DNA from: Candidatus Melainabacteria bacterium | GTDB taxonomy: Bacteria > Cyanobacteriota > Vampirovibrionia > Obscuribacterales > Obscuribacteraceae | NCBI GenBank assembly: GCA_003963305.1 | Contig: RXJR01000001.1 | Span: forward strand, 372,001 to 436,000 | DNA length: 64,000 bases | Direction: 5' to 3' | Shown here: positions 1 through 7,813 of the stretch, in pieces | How the letters are laid out: the number at the start of each line of letters is the position of its first letter | Position numbering within the stretch: the first letter of the stretch is position 1 | Made by a program: the position numbers and the translations under genes | The notes under the pieces: model-generated | The model's database searches: none | Seen by the model: only the letters and a program-made list of their open reading frames with translations | Told to the model about the DNA's origin: nothing

Positions 1-1
1 G

Positions 2-634
2 AAGTTATACCAACAAGGCAAAGGCAGACGTTCCGAAGAAGCCTTTGCCGATTGCCTCGCTCACACCAAAGAACCGCTTACGATTGTGGCTACCGGGCCG
101 ATGACTGTGCTTGCCCCAATTCTGAAAAATTCAGACCTGCGCAAGAAGGTTGCCGAAGTCGTCGTCATGGGCGGAGCAATTCAGGTGCCGGGCAACGTCG
201 AGGAAGCCAACCATGACGGCAGCGCCGAGTGGAATGTCTATGCAGACCCTGTCGCGTTCAAACAGGTGCTCGAAACAGGCGTGCAAGTAAAAATGATCCC
301 GCTTGACGTCACCAATCAAGTGCCTGTCACCCGAGAGTTTTTGCAGCGATTAGAAGAACAGAGTGCCAAATACAAAGCATCCCTGCTGGCGGCAAAACTC
401 TGGTCACTGGTGAAAGGATTCACCTACTACTTCTGGGACACGATTACTGCAGCAGCAGCTATAAGGCCGGAGCTTTTTACGTTCAAAGACATGCGTATAG
501 AAGTAGTCACGCAAGGCAAAAGCATGGGCAAGACATCCAGCGTCATGTTCGGTGGCAAAAAAATTCAGGTCGCGACCGGCATGGACAAAGCCGGTTTCGA
601 GGATCTGCTGCTCGAGATTTTCAGAGCACGATAA
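2..634 (+). CDS. Nucleoside hydrolase (IUNH family), 5' end outside window
   Basis: The reading frame is open from the window edge, so about 210 C-terminal residues are visible. The family hydrolyses the N-glycosidic bond of nucleosides in base salvage. Visible family blocks, in order, are ATGPMTVLA, VVMGGAIQVPGNV, EWNVYADPVAF, IPLDVTNQVP and WDTITAAAAIRPELF. A GTG at 86 would give an internal start, but the residues upstream of it (EPLTIVATGPMT) already match the family, so the gene is truncated by the window rather than starting there. In characterised enzymes a catalytic His precedes the Asp of the last block; here the residue is Trp. Substrate preference cannot be read. The next gene follows after 60 bases on the same strand. 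Confidence 0.85.
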   Translation, partial: KLYQQGKGRRSEEAFADCLAHTKEPLTIVATGPMTVLAPILKNSDLRKKVAEVVVMGGAIQVPGNVEEANHDGSAEWNVYADPVAFKQVLETGVQVKMIPLDVTNQVPVTREFLQRLEEQSAKYKASLLAAKLWSLVKGFTYYFWDTITAAAAIRPELFTFKDMRIEVVTQGKSMGKTSSVMFGGKKIQVATGMDKAGFEDLLLEIFRAR

Positions 635-694
635 TTGGTCGCATCAGCGCACATGCTTCGTGCCGGGCCGATCTAAATTGATGAGGAATAGAAA

Positions 695-1732
695 ATGGAA
701 TACAGGAAACTCGGAAACTCTGGACTAAAAGTGCCGGTGCTCAGCTTCGGTACAGGCACCTTCGGCGGTGGCAATGAATTTTTTAAAGCGTGGGGAGCAA
801 GCGATGTCAAAGAAGCAACGCGCCTTGTAGACGTCTGCCTCGATGCCGATCTAAATTTCTTCGATACCGCTGACATTTATTCAAATGGAATGTCGGAAGA
901 AATATTGGGAGAGGCAATTAAAAAGCGACGCGACAAAGTTTTGATCTCGACGAAGGCCACATTCAAAATGGGCAAAGGTCCGAACGATTTAGGCTCGTCC
1001 CGACACCATCTGATCAAAGCATGCGAAGACAGTCTGCGACGGCTGGGAACGGACTACATAGACATCTACCATATGCATGGCATGGATGCATCCACGCCGA
1101 TCGAGGAAACGCTGAGCACGCTCAACACTCTGGTCACAAGCGGCAAAGTACGCTATATCGGTTGCTCCAACTTCTCAGGATGGCACCTGCAAAAGTCACT
1201 GGACATTTCAGAAAAATATGGCTGGGCTCGCTACGTCTCGCATCAAGCCTACTACTCACTGATAGGTCGTGAGTTCGAATGGGAATTGATGCCGCTCGGG
1301 CTATCGGAAAAAGTGGGCACGACCGTATGGAGCCCGCTCGGCTGGGGACGGCTGACCGGCAAAATCCGCCGCAACGCACCACTGCCGGCAGAAAGCAGAT
1401 TGCACAAGACTGCAGACCTGGGTCCGCCAGTCAACGACGATTACCTGTACGATGTGGTCGATGCACTGGACGAAATAGCGAAGGAAACCGGAAAGAGCAT
1501 CCCTCAGATCGCACTCAACTGGCTCGCTCATCGCCCGACAGTTTCCAGCATCATTATCGGTGCGCGAAATGAAGAGCAGCTAAAGCAGAATCTGCAGGCT
1601 GTCGACTTCAATCTGACGGAAGAGCAGATAAAGAAACTGGACATCGCCAGCGAGATCACCCCGATCTACCCTTACTGGCATCAGTGGCAATTCAAGGATC
1701 GTACACCACTAGCGGTACCATCGTACAAGTAG
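695..1732 (+). CDS. Aldo/keto reductase
   Basis: This 345-residue protein starts at an ATG preceded by AGGAAT. It is an NADPH-dependent TIM-barrel oxidoreductase that reduces carbonyl compounds in the cytoplasm. The AKR catalytic tetrad is complete: Asp57 and Tyr62 in FDTADIYSNG, Lys87 in LISTKATF, and His128 in YHMHGMD. The C-terminal cofactor segment IIIGARNEEQLKQNLQAV is also intact. The sequence resembles the bacterial YajO/MocA-like subgroup, whose physiological substrates are mostly unknown. The length is typical and nothing is odd in the sequence. The gene probably stands alone with the preceding hydrolase on the same strand, and a hairpin follows its stop. Confidence 0.93.
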   Translation: MEYRKLGNSGLKVPVLSFGTGTFGGGNEFFKAWGASDVKEATRLVDVCLDADLNFFDTADIYSNGMSEEILGEAIKKRRDKVLISTKATFKMGKGPNDLGSSRHHLIKACEDSLRRLGTDYIDIYHMHGMDASTPIEETLSTLNTLVTSGKVRYIGCSNFSGWHLQKSLDISEKYGWARYVSHQAYYSLIGREFEWELMPLGLSEKVGTTVWSPLGWGRLTGKIRRNAPLPAESRLHKTADLGPPVNDDYLYDVVDALDEIAKETGKSIPQIALNWLAHRPTVSSIIIGARNEEQLKQNLQAVDFNLTEEQIKKLDIASEITPIYPYWHQWQFKDRTPLAVPSYK

Positions 1733-1746
1733 AGCACAACACATGG

Positions 1747-1777
1747 GTGCGCTTTTCACTATGTTTGGGAAGCGCAC
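1747..1777 (+). terminator. Hairpin after the aldo/keto reductase
   Basis: The 8-bp arms GTGCGCTT and AAGCGCAC are separated by a 15-nt loop and lie 15 bases after the stop codon. No U-tract follows, so this is a candidate weak terminator or mRNA 3' stabiliser rather than a classical intrinsic terminator. Confidence 0.45.
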
Positions 1778-1794
1778 TCTAATCTCAATGCATA

Positions 1795-4224
1795 ATGTCA
1801 ATTAAGGACCAGCCAAAACTTCTGCTTGCCATTTATGCTTTGCTGGGTCTGCTGGCACTGATTTTTGCCGCACTCCTGTACATTAACCCGCTCAATCTAG
1901 ACGCGACACCTGCTGCAACGCGCATCTCCACTCTTCTGACTCAAGCGGAATTGCTGCGCAACAAAAAACAATCGGCAGATGCCGAAAAACTTTGCCTGGA
2001 CGCGCTGAAAATATCAGATTCATCTACCGATGATATGCAGAAAGCGCAGGTTTATCATGCTCTCGGTTTAACTTACTTCCAGAGCCAAAAGCTAGACGAA
2101 GCAGATAGTTGCTATCGAAAAGCACTTTCGTACCTGGACCAACAGATAGATCAAGAGGGTAAAAACCGCCTCACACTCGAGAATCTGAGACGTGCTCAAA
2201 ACCTGCATGCACAAATCGAAGGCGACCTGGCTGACCTGCTGGCGTCAGAATCCAAATACGAAGAAGCAGAGGCGCGGTACCGTTCTGCAATAGAACGAAA
2301 CGATCAATACCTGGGTAGCCTGGAGTTGCAGCGCAATTTCTCGAACAAACTTGCCTCTGTGCTGGTGAAAGCCGGTAAAAACGGACAAGCAGACCCACTA
2401 CAGGTGGAAGCATATGCCAGCGACTATGCCACTAAAGATTTGATGGCTGAAACAAAACTGATTCAAGAAGAATTCGATGAAGGCAAGATCGATGCCACCA
2501 AACGTCGATTACAGTTGAAAGCAATTGTCCTGGCCTCACAGAGAAAAAAGCGGGCCGTAGAGTACGTTGATGCACAAACAGATCTAGCAAAGGCACTGCT
2601 CGAAGAAGGTCAACCGAAAGAAGCCCAGAAGGAATTGGCGGTTGTCTTTGACTTTGTCAAAAACGGCCAATTCGATCACGAATCAGAATCAATCTGGCTT
2701 GGACGAGCGCGCGTCATTCAAGCCGCCATATACCTGGCTTTGCACGAAGATAAAGAAGCTCAACGTGTGATGGATCAAGCCGGAAAAGCCAATCCGAAAC
2801 TGGTGCTCATGTCACTGCTCATGCATATGAAGACAGCCAATTCACGAGATGTGGGGCTAAAGAACTACGCTGATCTAATGACCAATTTGGCGGCAATGGC
2901 TCATCTGGAAAAATTCCATAAGGCATCGTTGAGCCAGGAAGATCTAACCAACTTGACTATGGTCGCCTACCAAACCGGCGTGGACTATTCAAGAATGGGA
3001 AAGACCACTCAAGCAAAACGCTTCCTCAAGCTCGCGCTCGATCTGGCGCAAGGAACCAACGCCTGGATGCAAGCCGAGATTACTACCCATCTCGGGCGAG
3101 ATGAGGCAACTCAAGGGCAATACGCGGAGGCAGAGAAGGATTACCAACGTGCTTTGAGTATCTTACCGAACGTCAAACCGTTAAATAACCTGGTCTATCT
3201 GTCGCTCAGCGCCAATTATTACGAGCTTGGTGATTTGTACAGCAAAATGCACAATGAAACCAAAGCAAAGGAATACTTCAAGAAAGCCTACAACAACGAT
3301 ATCAAACATAAAAACTGGACGGGAATTCTTGCATACGCGCAGTATCTGAACAGCCACGGAGATTACAAAGCAGCTCGTCCAATTTACGAGCAAGCACTGG
3401 CAAACCTGAAGGCACAAGCCAATCCATCAAAAAAATACATTCAGTTGATGGAAAGCAAATTACAGCGATTCCCTGTCTTTGCCAGTGACAAAAAAGTAGA
3501 AGCTCTAATTGCGGAAGGGAACAAGTTCCTCACCGATAAAAACAAAACAGCCGCACGCAACTCATTTCAAAATGCAGGAACGGCTGCTGTAGAAAAATTC
3601 GGAAAGGAAAGCTTCTCGACCGCTCAAGCATACAGAGACATTGCCGACAAGTTTATGGAAGTATCCGACTTTGAAGACGCCAGACCTTACTACCAATTGG
3701 CGCTAGAAATCTTCGAACGCGACAAAAAAATCCTTCTTCCGAGGGCTAACTACGTCAACTATTGCCGGTGCCTTAGTGAAGAAAAAGATGACTCACATAA
3801 GTCTGCGAACGCAGAGAAGATTACTTCAATGCTCCTGCCCATAACTGCGGAAATAGAGGCAGATCCAGATAGCGCAGACAGACCAATTTTGTGCCTGGCA
3901 CAATCGCTGCTCGGCGAAGCTTACAGTAATCAGAAAATGTATAAGCAAGCACAGGATTATTACAATCGCAGCGTTGTCTCTGCCGAAGAACACCTGAGAA
4001 TTGATCCTCGCGAAGGAACTAGAGCCCAATTGGCAGAGTCCTTGCGAAATCAGGCGGTGAACTACACGAAATTGAAGAAATTTGACGTGGCAATAGACAG
4101 CTACAAGCGGGCAATTGCAATCTGGGAAAAGCTGAAGCAGACACCAGATGTGGTTAAGAAATTGAACGACGCACGGGTACTTTTGAAAGAAGCAATTTCG
4201 CAAAAGGACAAACCAAATACCTAG
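1795..4224 (+). CDS. Membrane-anchored TPR-repeat protein
   Basis: The protein has 809 residues. An N-terminal hydrophobic segment (about residues 8-32, LLLAIYALLGLLALIFAALL) should anchor it in the cytoplasmic membrane, with the rest probably outside the cytoplasm. The body is made almost entirely of helical TPR units. Clear examples contain AQVYHALGLTYFQSQKLDEA near residue 85, EITTHLGRDEATQGQYAEAE near 430, and a last pair near 740-780. TPR arrays bind peptides or assemble complexes; no catalytic domain is visible and the partner is unknown. It is one of five TPR proteins in the window. The start follows an AT-rich stretch without a clear Shine-Dalgarno site. Degenerate tandem repeats begin at its stop codon. 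Confidence 0.85.
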   Translation: MSIKDQPKLLLAIYALLGLLALIFAALLYINPLNLDATPAATRISTLLTQAELLRNKKQSADAEKLCLDALKISDSSTDDMQKAQVYHALGLTYFQSQKLDEADSCYRKALSYLDQQIDQEGKNRLTLENLRRAQNLHAQIEGDLADLLASESKYEEAEARYRSAIERNDQYLGSLELQRNFSNKLASVLVKAGKNGQADPLQVEAYASDYATKDLMAETKLIQEEFDEGKIDATKRRLQLKAIVLASQRKKRAVEYVDAQTDLAKALLEEGQPKEAQKELAVVFDFVKNGQFDHESESIWLGRARVIQAAIYLALHEDKEAQRVMDQAGKANPKLVLMSLLMHMKTANSRDVGLKNYADLMTNLAAMAHLEKFHKASLSQEDLTNLTMVAYQTGVDYSRMGKTTQAKRFLKLALDLAQGTNAWMQAEITTHLGRDEATQGQYAEAEKDYQRALSILPNVKPLNNLVYLSLSANYYELGDLYSKMHNETKAKEYFKKAYNNDIKHKNWTGILAYAQYLNSHGDYKAARPIYEQALANLKAQANPSKKYIQLMESKLQRFPVFASDKKVEALIAEGNKFLTDKNKTAARNSFQNAGTAAVEKFGKESFSTAQAYRDIADKFMEVSDFEDARPYYQLALEIFERDKKILLPRANYVNYCRCLSEEKDDSHKSANAEKITSMLLPITAEIEADPDSADRPILCLAQSLLGEAYSNQKMYKQAQDYYNRSVVSAEEHLRIDPREGTRAQLAESLRNQAVNYTKLKKFDVAIDSYKRAIAIWEKLKQTPDVVKKLNDARVLLKEAISQKDKPNT

Positions 4225-4294
4225 GTGCATCAGCCAGCTCGGTGCATCAACCAGCCCTCAGTGAATCAACCGGCTCTCAGTGCATAAATCACCC
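4224..4294. repeat. Degenerate ~19-bp tandem repeat at the TPR gene stop
   Basis: Three to four imperfect units built on GTGCATCAACCAGCTCTCA follow one another at 4224, 4241, 4261 and 4280, filling the gap between two convergent genes. The first unit starts at the last base of the stop codon. Similar arrays with other unit sequences follow several other genes in this window. Confidence 0.6.
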
Positions 4295-4301
4295 ATGCGC
4301 A

Positions 4302-5360
4302 TCAATCGCCTGGGCGCTCGCAGTGTAGCCAGTATTTTCTATAGGTATCCCATTCCACATCGTCGGTGGTGTAGTCAGCGAACAAAGCAACGCCGCCAAT
4401 AACATCACCAACAGTTTCGGCTGAACTCAATCCTTGATTTAATCCACGCAAAGAATTAGCCAGACTTTCACAACGAGCGCGATGCGCCAGTGTCGCGTCT
4501 TCATAAGTGGGCAGCCCGAAGATCGCTTCGCAATGAGCCATTCCACTCTTGTTTGCGGCTGCTACAGCCTGACTGACATGAACGACCTGCTGCGACATCA
4601 ACCATGCGTAAGCACGCGGCAAATAAAGATAAGAGTCATAGCACATCACGCAGAGCTGATCGCACCTGGCTGCTACTTCACGGAAATACTGATCATTCCA
4701 GCCCCACAATGTGTTCGGATACCACATAGGAGTGTCAACACCAAGTAGTTGAGTAGGCTTCAGGACTGCTCGCGTTTCATCAAGAAGCGCAAGCAATCCG
4801 CGATCGCCGTTTGAACAAAACTCGTAGTCCCACTGAATGCCATCAAAACCACAATCGTTAACCAGCCAGAGCGCTTCTTGAATAAGTTTCTTTCGGACAT
4901 CGGGCTTGGATAAATCAAGCCCATCGCGCTGCGGAGCAGCACCAACATAAACCCAGGCAATCGCTTTTGTGCCCGGTACTCGCTCATGAACAGCGTTAGT
5001 AATCTTAATTGCCCCTGCCTGACGGCGCATTTTCAGACTGCCATCAGACTTCGTTGTCAGCACATGGAAGTATGCATACTTAATTTGATTGACGCGCAAC
5101 CGTTCGAGCATATCATCCCACTCTTTCTGCGACTGATGCTTGCCTGCGTACCAGTAGTAGCGCAGCCAGAGACCATTAGCAGCTTTGTTGGCACAAACGG
5201 AATGGAGCGGATTTTGCTGCTCGAAAAGATTTGCATCAATCATTCCCCAGACCACACAACCGACAAGGACCGCGATGCCGAGAAACAAAATTTTCCAAAC
5301 TGACAACGACGGATTATAGGCTTTCAATAAATTCGTCTCGAATACGCATGAGAATGACAC
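4302..5360 (-). CDS. GH18-like (chitinase-fold) membrane-anchored protein
   Basis: The product has up to 352 residues. A single hydrophobic segment near residues 22-42 (WKILFLGIAVLVGCVVWGM) suggests a membrane anchor with the domain outside. The motif FDGIQWDYE matches the GH18 beta4 signature DGxDxDxE with Gln in place of the middle Asp, and CVMCYDSYL matches the beta6 MxYD block, so a TIM barrel related to glycoside hydrolase family 18 is likely. The final Glu, the acid catalyst in GH18, is present. Substrate and activity are unknown. The GTG start at 5360 overlaps the end of the NADAR gene by 47 bases and lacks a strong ribosome site; a TTG about 11 codons further in is possible. The two genes are probably co-transcribed. 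Confidence 0.6.
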   Translation of the reverse strand: MSFSCVFETNLLKAYNPSLSVWKILFLGIAVLVGCVVWGMIDANLFEQQNPLHSVCANKAANGLWLRYYWYAGKHQSQKEWDDMLERLRVNQIKYAYFHVLTTKSDGSLKMRRQAGAIKITNAVHERVPGTKAIAWVYVGAAPQRDGLDLSKPDVRKKLIQEALWLVNDCGFDGIQWDYEFCSNGDRGLLALLDETRAVLKPTQLLGVDTPMWYPNTLWGWNDQYFREVAARCDQLCVMCYDSYLYLPRAYAWLMSQQVVHVSQAVAAANKSGMAHCEAIFGLPTYEDATLAHRARCESLANSLRGLNQGLSSAETVGDVIGGVALFADYTTDDVEWDTYRKYWLHCERPGD

Positions 5361-5778
5361 CTAACATATTCTTGCCGGTTCCATCGCCGCCGTCGCCCCA
5401 GAATTTGTCTCCCTTCGTGTGTTCCACAAGCGTCGCCGTCCCCGTAGATAGAAGGATCTTACGCAAACCTTCATGTTGAGTAAACTTGGCACGCACAGCC
5501 TCGACCATCAAATCGATTTTCACACTCTCCCAATCGGCGCGTAATGGTTTCTTTCGATCACGCCCCATCCGCGCCGCCACCATTGGTGACTTAGTTTCCC
5601 TGATGCGTTCCTGAATTTCCAGGTCAAGAAACTTCTGTGCTTGAAAGTAGTGTTCGACGGTCGGCCAAACACGCTCATCGATGGAAAGAGGCGAAGCATA
5701 GAAGTTCGAAAAACAACCATAGTCTTCACTTACACGATAAAACCGAATTACCTGTTCACTGTCGATCATGGTCATCAT
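5314..5778 (-). CDS. NADAR family protein (YbiA-like)
   Basis: The NADAR fold is plain: FYRVSEDYGCFSNFYASPL at the start, then WPTVEHYFQAQKF, a central MVAARMGRDRKKPLRADWE, and KFWGDGGDGTGKNMLGVILM at the end. Family members are N-glycosidases linked to ADP-ribose or to release of reactive riboflavin intermediates; which applies here cannot be told from sequence. The length (about 154 residues) fits stand-alone YbiA proteins. I start the gene at the ATG at 5778 because GGAGAG lies just upstream. The longer frame to 5853 adds 25 residues without family similarity or a ribosome site. The 3' end overlaps the GH18-like gene. Confidence 0.82.
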   Translation of the reverse strand: MMTMIDSEQVIRFYRVSEDYGCFSNFYASPLSIDERVWPTVEHYFQAQKFLDLEIQERIRETKSPMVAARMGRDRKKPLRADWESVKIDLMVEAVRAKFTQHEGLRKILLSTGTATLVEHTKGDKFWGDGGDGTGKNMLGVILMRIRDEFIESL

Positions 5779-5853
5779 TCTCTCCATAAAGCGTTCATGG
5801 CAGTATTTAATGGTCGTATTCGAACTGATCAACCATTCTACGTCAACTCTCAT

Positions 5854-6134
5854 TCATGCGCTTGCCTGGACCGGGAAACGTGAGATCTAGCCAAAAAACA
5901 CACCGAATACAGGCAATGTTGAATTACAAATGAATGCCATTCCCGCAAAATAAATGCGAAGTTTCCGATCTACCGGCACCGCGCTTAAAAGACAACAGCA
6001 CTAAATACAGTGCCATGCGCCCTACAATAAAAAGCAAATTGCCTCAACAACCTTGTAACACAAACTGTAACTTCTAACGTTCCACCGCAAAAGCTTGTGT
6101 ATAATCAAACCGTGAACTCGAATCTAGTTAGAGC
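5854..6134. other. Intergenic region upstream of the Cys-rich mini-ORF
   Basis: This gap between the divergent NADAR gene and the SDR leader holds no supported gene. A TATAAT at 6100-6105 is the only clear promoter-like element; no matching -35 hexamer lies 16-18 bases upstream. Confidence 0.5.
6100..6105 (+). promoter_or_regulatory. Candidate -10 box for the mini-ORF/SDR transcript
   Basis: The hexamer is a perfect TATAAT, 29 bases before the ATG of the mini-ORF. The -35 position has no good match, so this is only a candidate. Confidence 0.35.
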
Positions 6135-6233
6135 ATGCGTAATCAAACCAACTCAGCGATGACCACCCCAGCGAGCCCGGCAGCGGCTCCAGAGTTCCAC
6201 GTCTGCATGTGCTGCTGCATGAACTGTCCCTAG
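6135..6233 (+). CDS. Cys/Met-rich 32-residue mini-ORF (leader peptide candidate)
   Basis: The frame runs from ATG to TAG and encodes 32 residues ending in EFHVCMCCCMNCP, five Cys in eight positions. It is too short for routine gene calling. The stop codon lies in the loop of a perfect hairpin at 6225-6240 (TGTCCC-TAGC-GGGACA), and two more inverted repeats follow before the SDR gene 173 bases downstream. A Cys-codon cluster next to stem-loops is the pattern expected of a leader peptide sensing charged tRNA-Cys, but a metal-binding microprotein is also possible. The ribosome site is weak (GTTAGAG). Whether it is translated is unknown. Confidence 0.4.
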   Translation: MRNQTNSAMTTPASPAAAPEFHVCMCCCMNCP

Positions 6234-6315
6234 CGGGACATTAAGACACGATCCTCAGGATCTAAAACACCTTTATTGTATTGCACAGGAACATCAGGCA
6301 TTTGATGCCCTGTTC
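6225..6315 (+). promoter_or_regulatory. Three consecutive stem-loops in the SDR 5' leader
   Basis: The inverted repeats are TGTCCC/GGGACA at 6225-6240, GATCC/GGATC with a TCA loop at 6250-6262, and a two-part hairpin at 6289-6315 (GAACA/TGTTC outside, GGCAT/ATGCC inside). None is followed by a U-run, so they look like a structured leader rather than terminators. Confidence 0.5.
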
Positions 6316-6405
6316 AGACATTGAAAAAAACAAGTGATAGCTAACCGTTCAACACTACATACGGTGGCGCATGACGGCGCGCCGTTGATTCAGGAGTAAA
6401 CTCAA

Positions 6406-7299
6406 ATGGCAAAAGTATTTTTGACAAACGCAACAGGTTACATCGGCAAAGCAGTCGCCTTAGCGGCACTGAACAAAGGGCACTCAGTATCAGCACTGGC
6501 TCGCTCACCAGAAGCCACACAAAAGCTGGAGAAGATCGGCGTAAAACCTGTATCGGGCGACTTAAAAAAACCAGAACAATACACTGACACCCTCAATCAA
6601 TATGACGTGGTAATACACACAGCCGCGACCAATGACGAAGATTTTGGCAAGTATGACACTCTGACAGTGAACAGCATTATCGAAACGCTGAAAGGAACAA
6701 ACAAAACCTTCATCTATACAAGCGGCACCTGGGTGCTCGGAAACACAGGCGACATCATTGCCGACGAACAGACACCTTATGAACCTCTGCCATTTGTTGC
6801 CTGGCGTGCGGAGAACGAACAACAAGTCGTAAAAGCGGCTCAGAACGGAATCAAGGCAATCGTGCTGCGCCCTGTAATTGTCTACGGTGGAGAGGAAGGA
6901 ATTATTGCCAATCTGATTCAGCAAGCTGAAAAGACCAAGACGGTGCCTTACATCACGACAGGACAGAACTACTGGTCACTCGTGCACGTCGAAGACCTTG
7001 CCGACTTGTATTTGCTAGCCATTGAAAAGGCCGAGGCAGGATCTCTGTACAATGCAAGCAGCGATTACTTACCGGCGAAACAAATCGCCGAATTAGTGGC
7101 TGGCGCCGCTCAGGCTCAGGCAAAATCTATTCCGTTAGAAGAAGCAAGAAAGACGCTTTCAATCTTTGCTGACGCCTTCGCACTCGATCAAAAAATCGGC
7201 GCAGTGAAAGCAAAGCAAGAGCTCGGGTGGCAGCCTAAAGCTCCGAAATTAGCCAACGCCATCGAAAAAACAAAACAATTGGCAGCCGGTCGCGCGTAA
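6406..7299 (+). CDS. NAD(P)-dependent epimerase/dehydratase-like SDR
   Basis: This 297-residue protein has a Rossmann fold of the extended/atypical SDR or NmrA-like type. The nucleotide loop at residues 5-14 is FLTNATGYIG, a variant of TGATGxIG with Asn replacing the first Gly. ARSPE after beta2 would favour NADP. The block IYTSGTWVLG carries the Ser region, but the usual YxxxK is absent, with AWRAENEQQ at that position, as in many atypical SDRs. Substrate is unknown. The ATG follows a clear CAGGAG site. A long leader with hairpins and a Cys-rich mini-ORF precedes it and an intrinsic terminator follows, so it appears to be its own transcription unit. Confidence 0.85.
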   Translation: MAKVFLTNATGYIGKAVALAALNKGHSVSALARSPEATQKLEKIGVKPVSGDLKKPEQYTDTLNQYDVVIHTAATNDEDFGKYDTLTVNSIIETLKGTNKTFIYTSGTWVLGNTGDIIADEQTPYEPLPFVAWRAENEQQVVKAAQNGIKAIVLRPVIVYGGEEGIIANLIQQAEKTKTVPYITTGQNYWSLVHVEDLADLYLLAIEKAEAGSLYNASSDYLPAKQIAELVAGAAQAQAKSIPLEEARKTLSIFADAFALDQKIGAVKAKQELGWQPKAPKLANAIEKTKQLAAGRA

Positions 7300-7319
7300 G
7301 GGCGATTGATGCACAATCG

Positions 7320-7354
7320 AAAAAGCTCTCGGCACTGGGGTCCGAGAGCTTTTT
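7320..7354 (+). terminator. Intrinsic terminator after the SDR gene
   Basis: A perfect 12-bp stem (AAAAGCTCTCGG paired with CCGAGAGCTTTT) has a 9-nt loop and ends in a U-run, 21 bases after the stop codon. Confidence 0.92.
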
Positions 7355-7463
7355 CATGTACACGTTTCGAATTTAATCCGGCAAGGAACAATAATCCAGA
7401 CTCCGATCGGTGACATGGCGACCTATGATGAATATTGTCGACGCGATTTATTGAGAGGTTGTT

Positions 7464-7775
7464 ATGGCTGCACAATATCGACAGGGCGATGTGTTGCTCA
7501 TGCAAGTGAGTGAACTTCCAGTTGAGGCAAAAGAAGAGGCACCTTCAGACAAAATAGTTCTTGCCTACGGAGAAGTCACCGGTCACTCGCACAGCGTGCG
7601 CACCGAAGATGCGAAGCTCTTCCGCAACAATGAAGACAGCTACCTTGTAGTTGAGACAAAAGCGAATTTAGTTCACGAGGAACATGATTCGATTCCGCTT
7701 CCTGCAGGTGTTTACAAAGTTATCAGGCAACGTGAATACAACCCACGCACTGTGACCAACTACGTGAGCGATTAG
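7464..7775 (+). CDS. Small conserved protein paired with a DUF6745 gene
   Basis: This 103-residue soluble protein has GDVLLMQV near the start, GEVTGHSHSV in the middle and HEEHDSIPLPAGVYKVIRQREY near the end. These blocks recur in small proteins that I recall being encoded beside DUF6745 proteins, as here. The spacing suggests a small beta-barrel. The His-rich GHSH and HEEH motifs could bind a metal. No function is established to my knowledge. GAGAGG precedes the ATG, the start is clear, and the partner gene begins 38 bases later, so the two are likely one operon. Confidence 0.75.
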   Translation: MAAQYRQGDVLLMQVSELPVEAKEEAPSDKIVLAYGEVTGHSHSVRTEDAKLFRNNEDSYLVVETKANLVHEEHDSIPLPAGVYKVIRQREYNPRTVTNYVSD

Positions 7776-7813
7776 TGCGCCTCAGTGGTCCTGCGATCTG
7801 AACGGGCGGCAAA

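Noticed and set aside
3826-4230. 134-codon minus-strand frame opposite the end of the large TPR gene
   Set aside because: Composition rich in Cys, Leu and Phe as expected from the complement of TPR codons; no start site.
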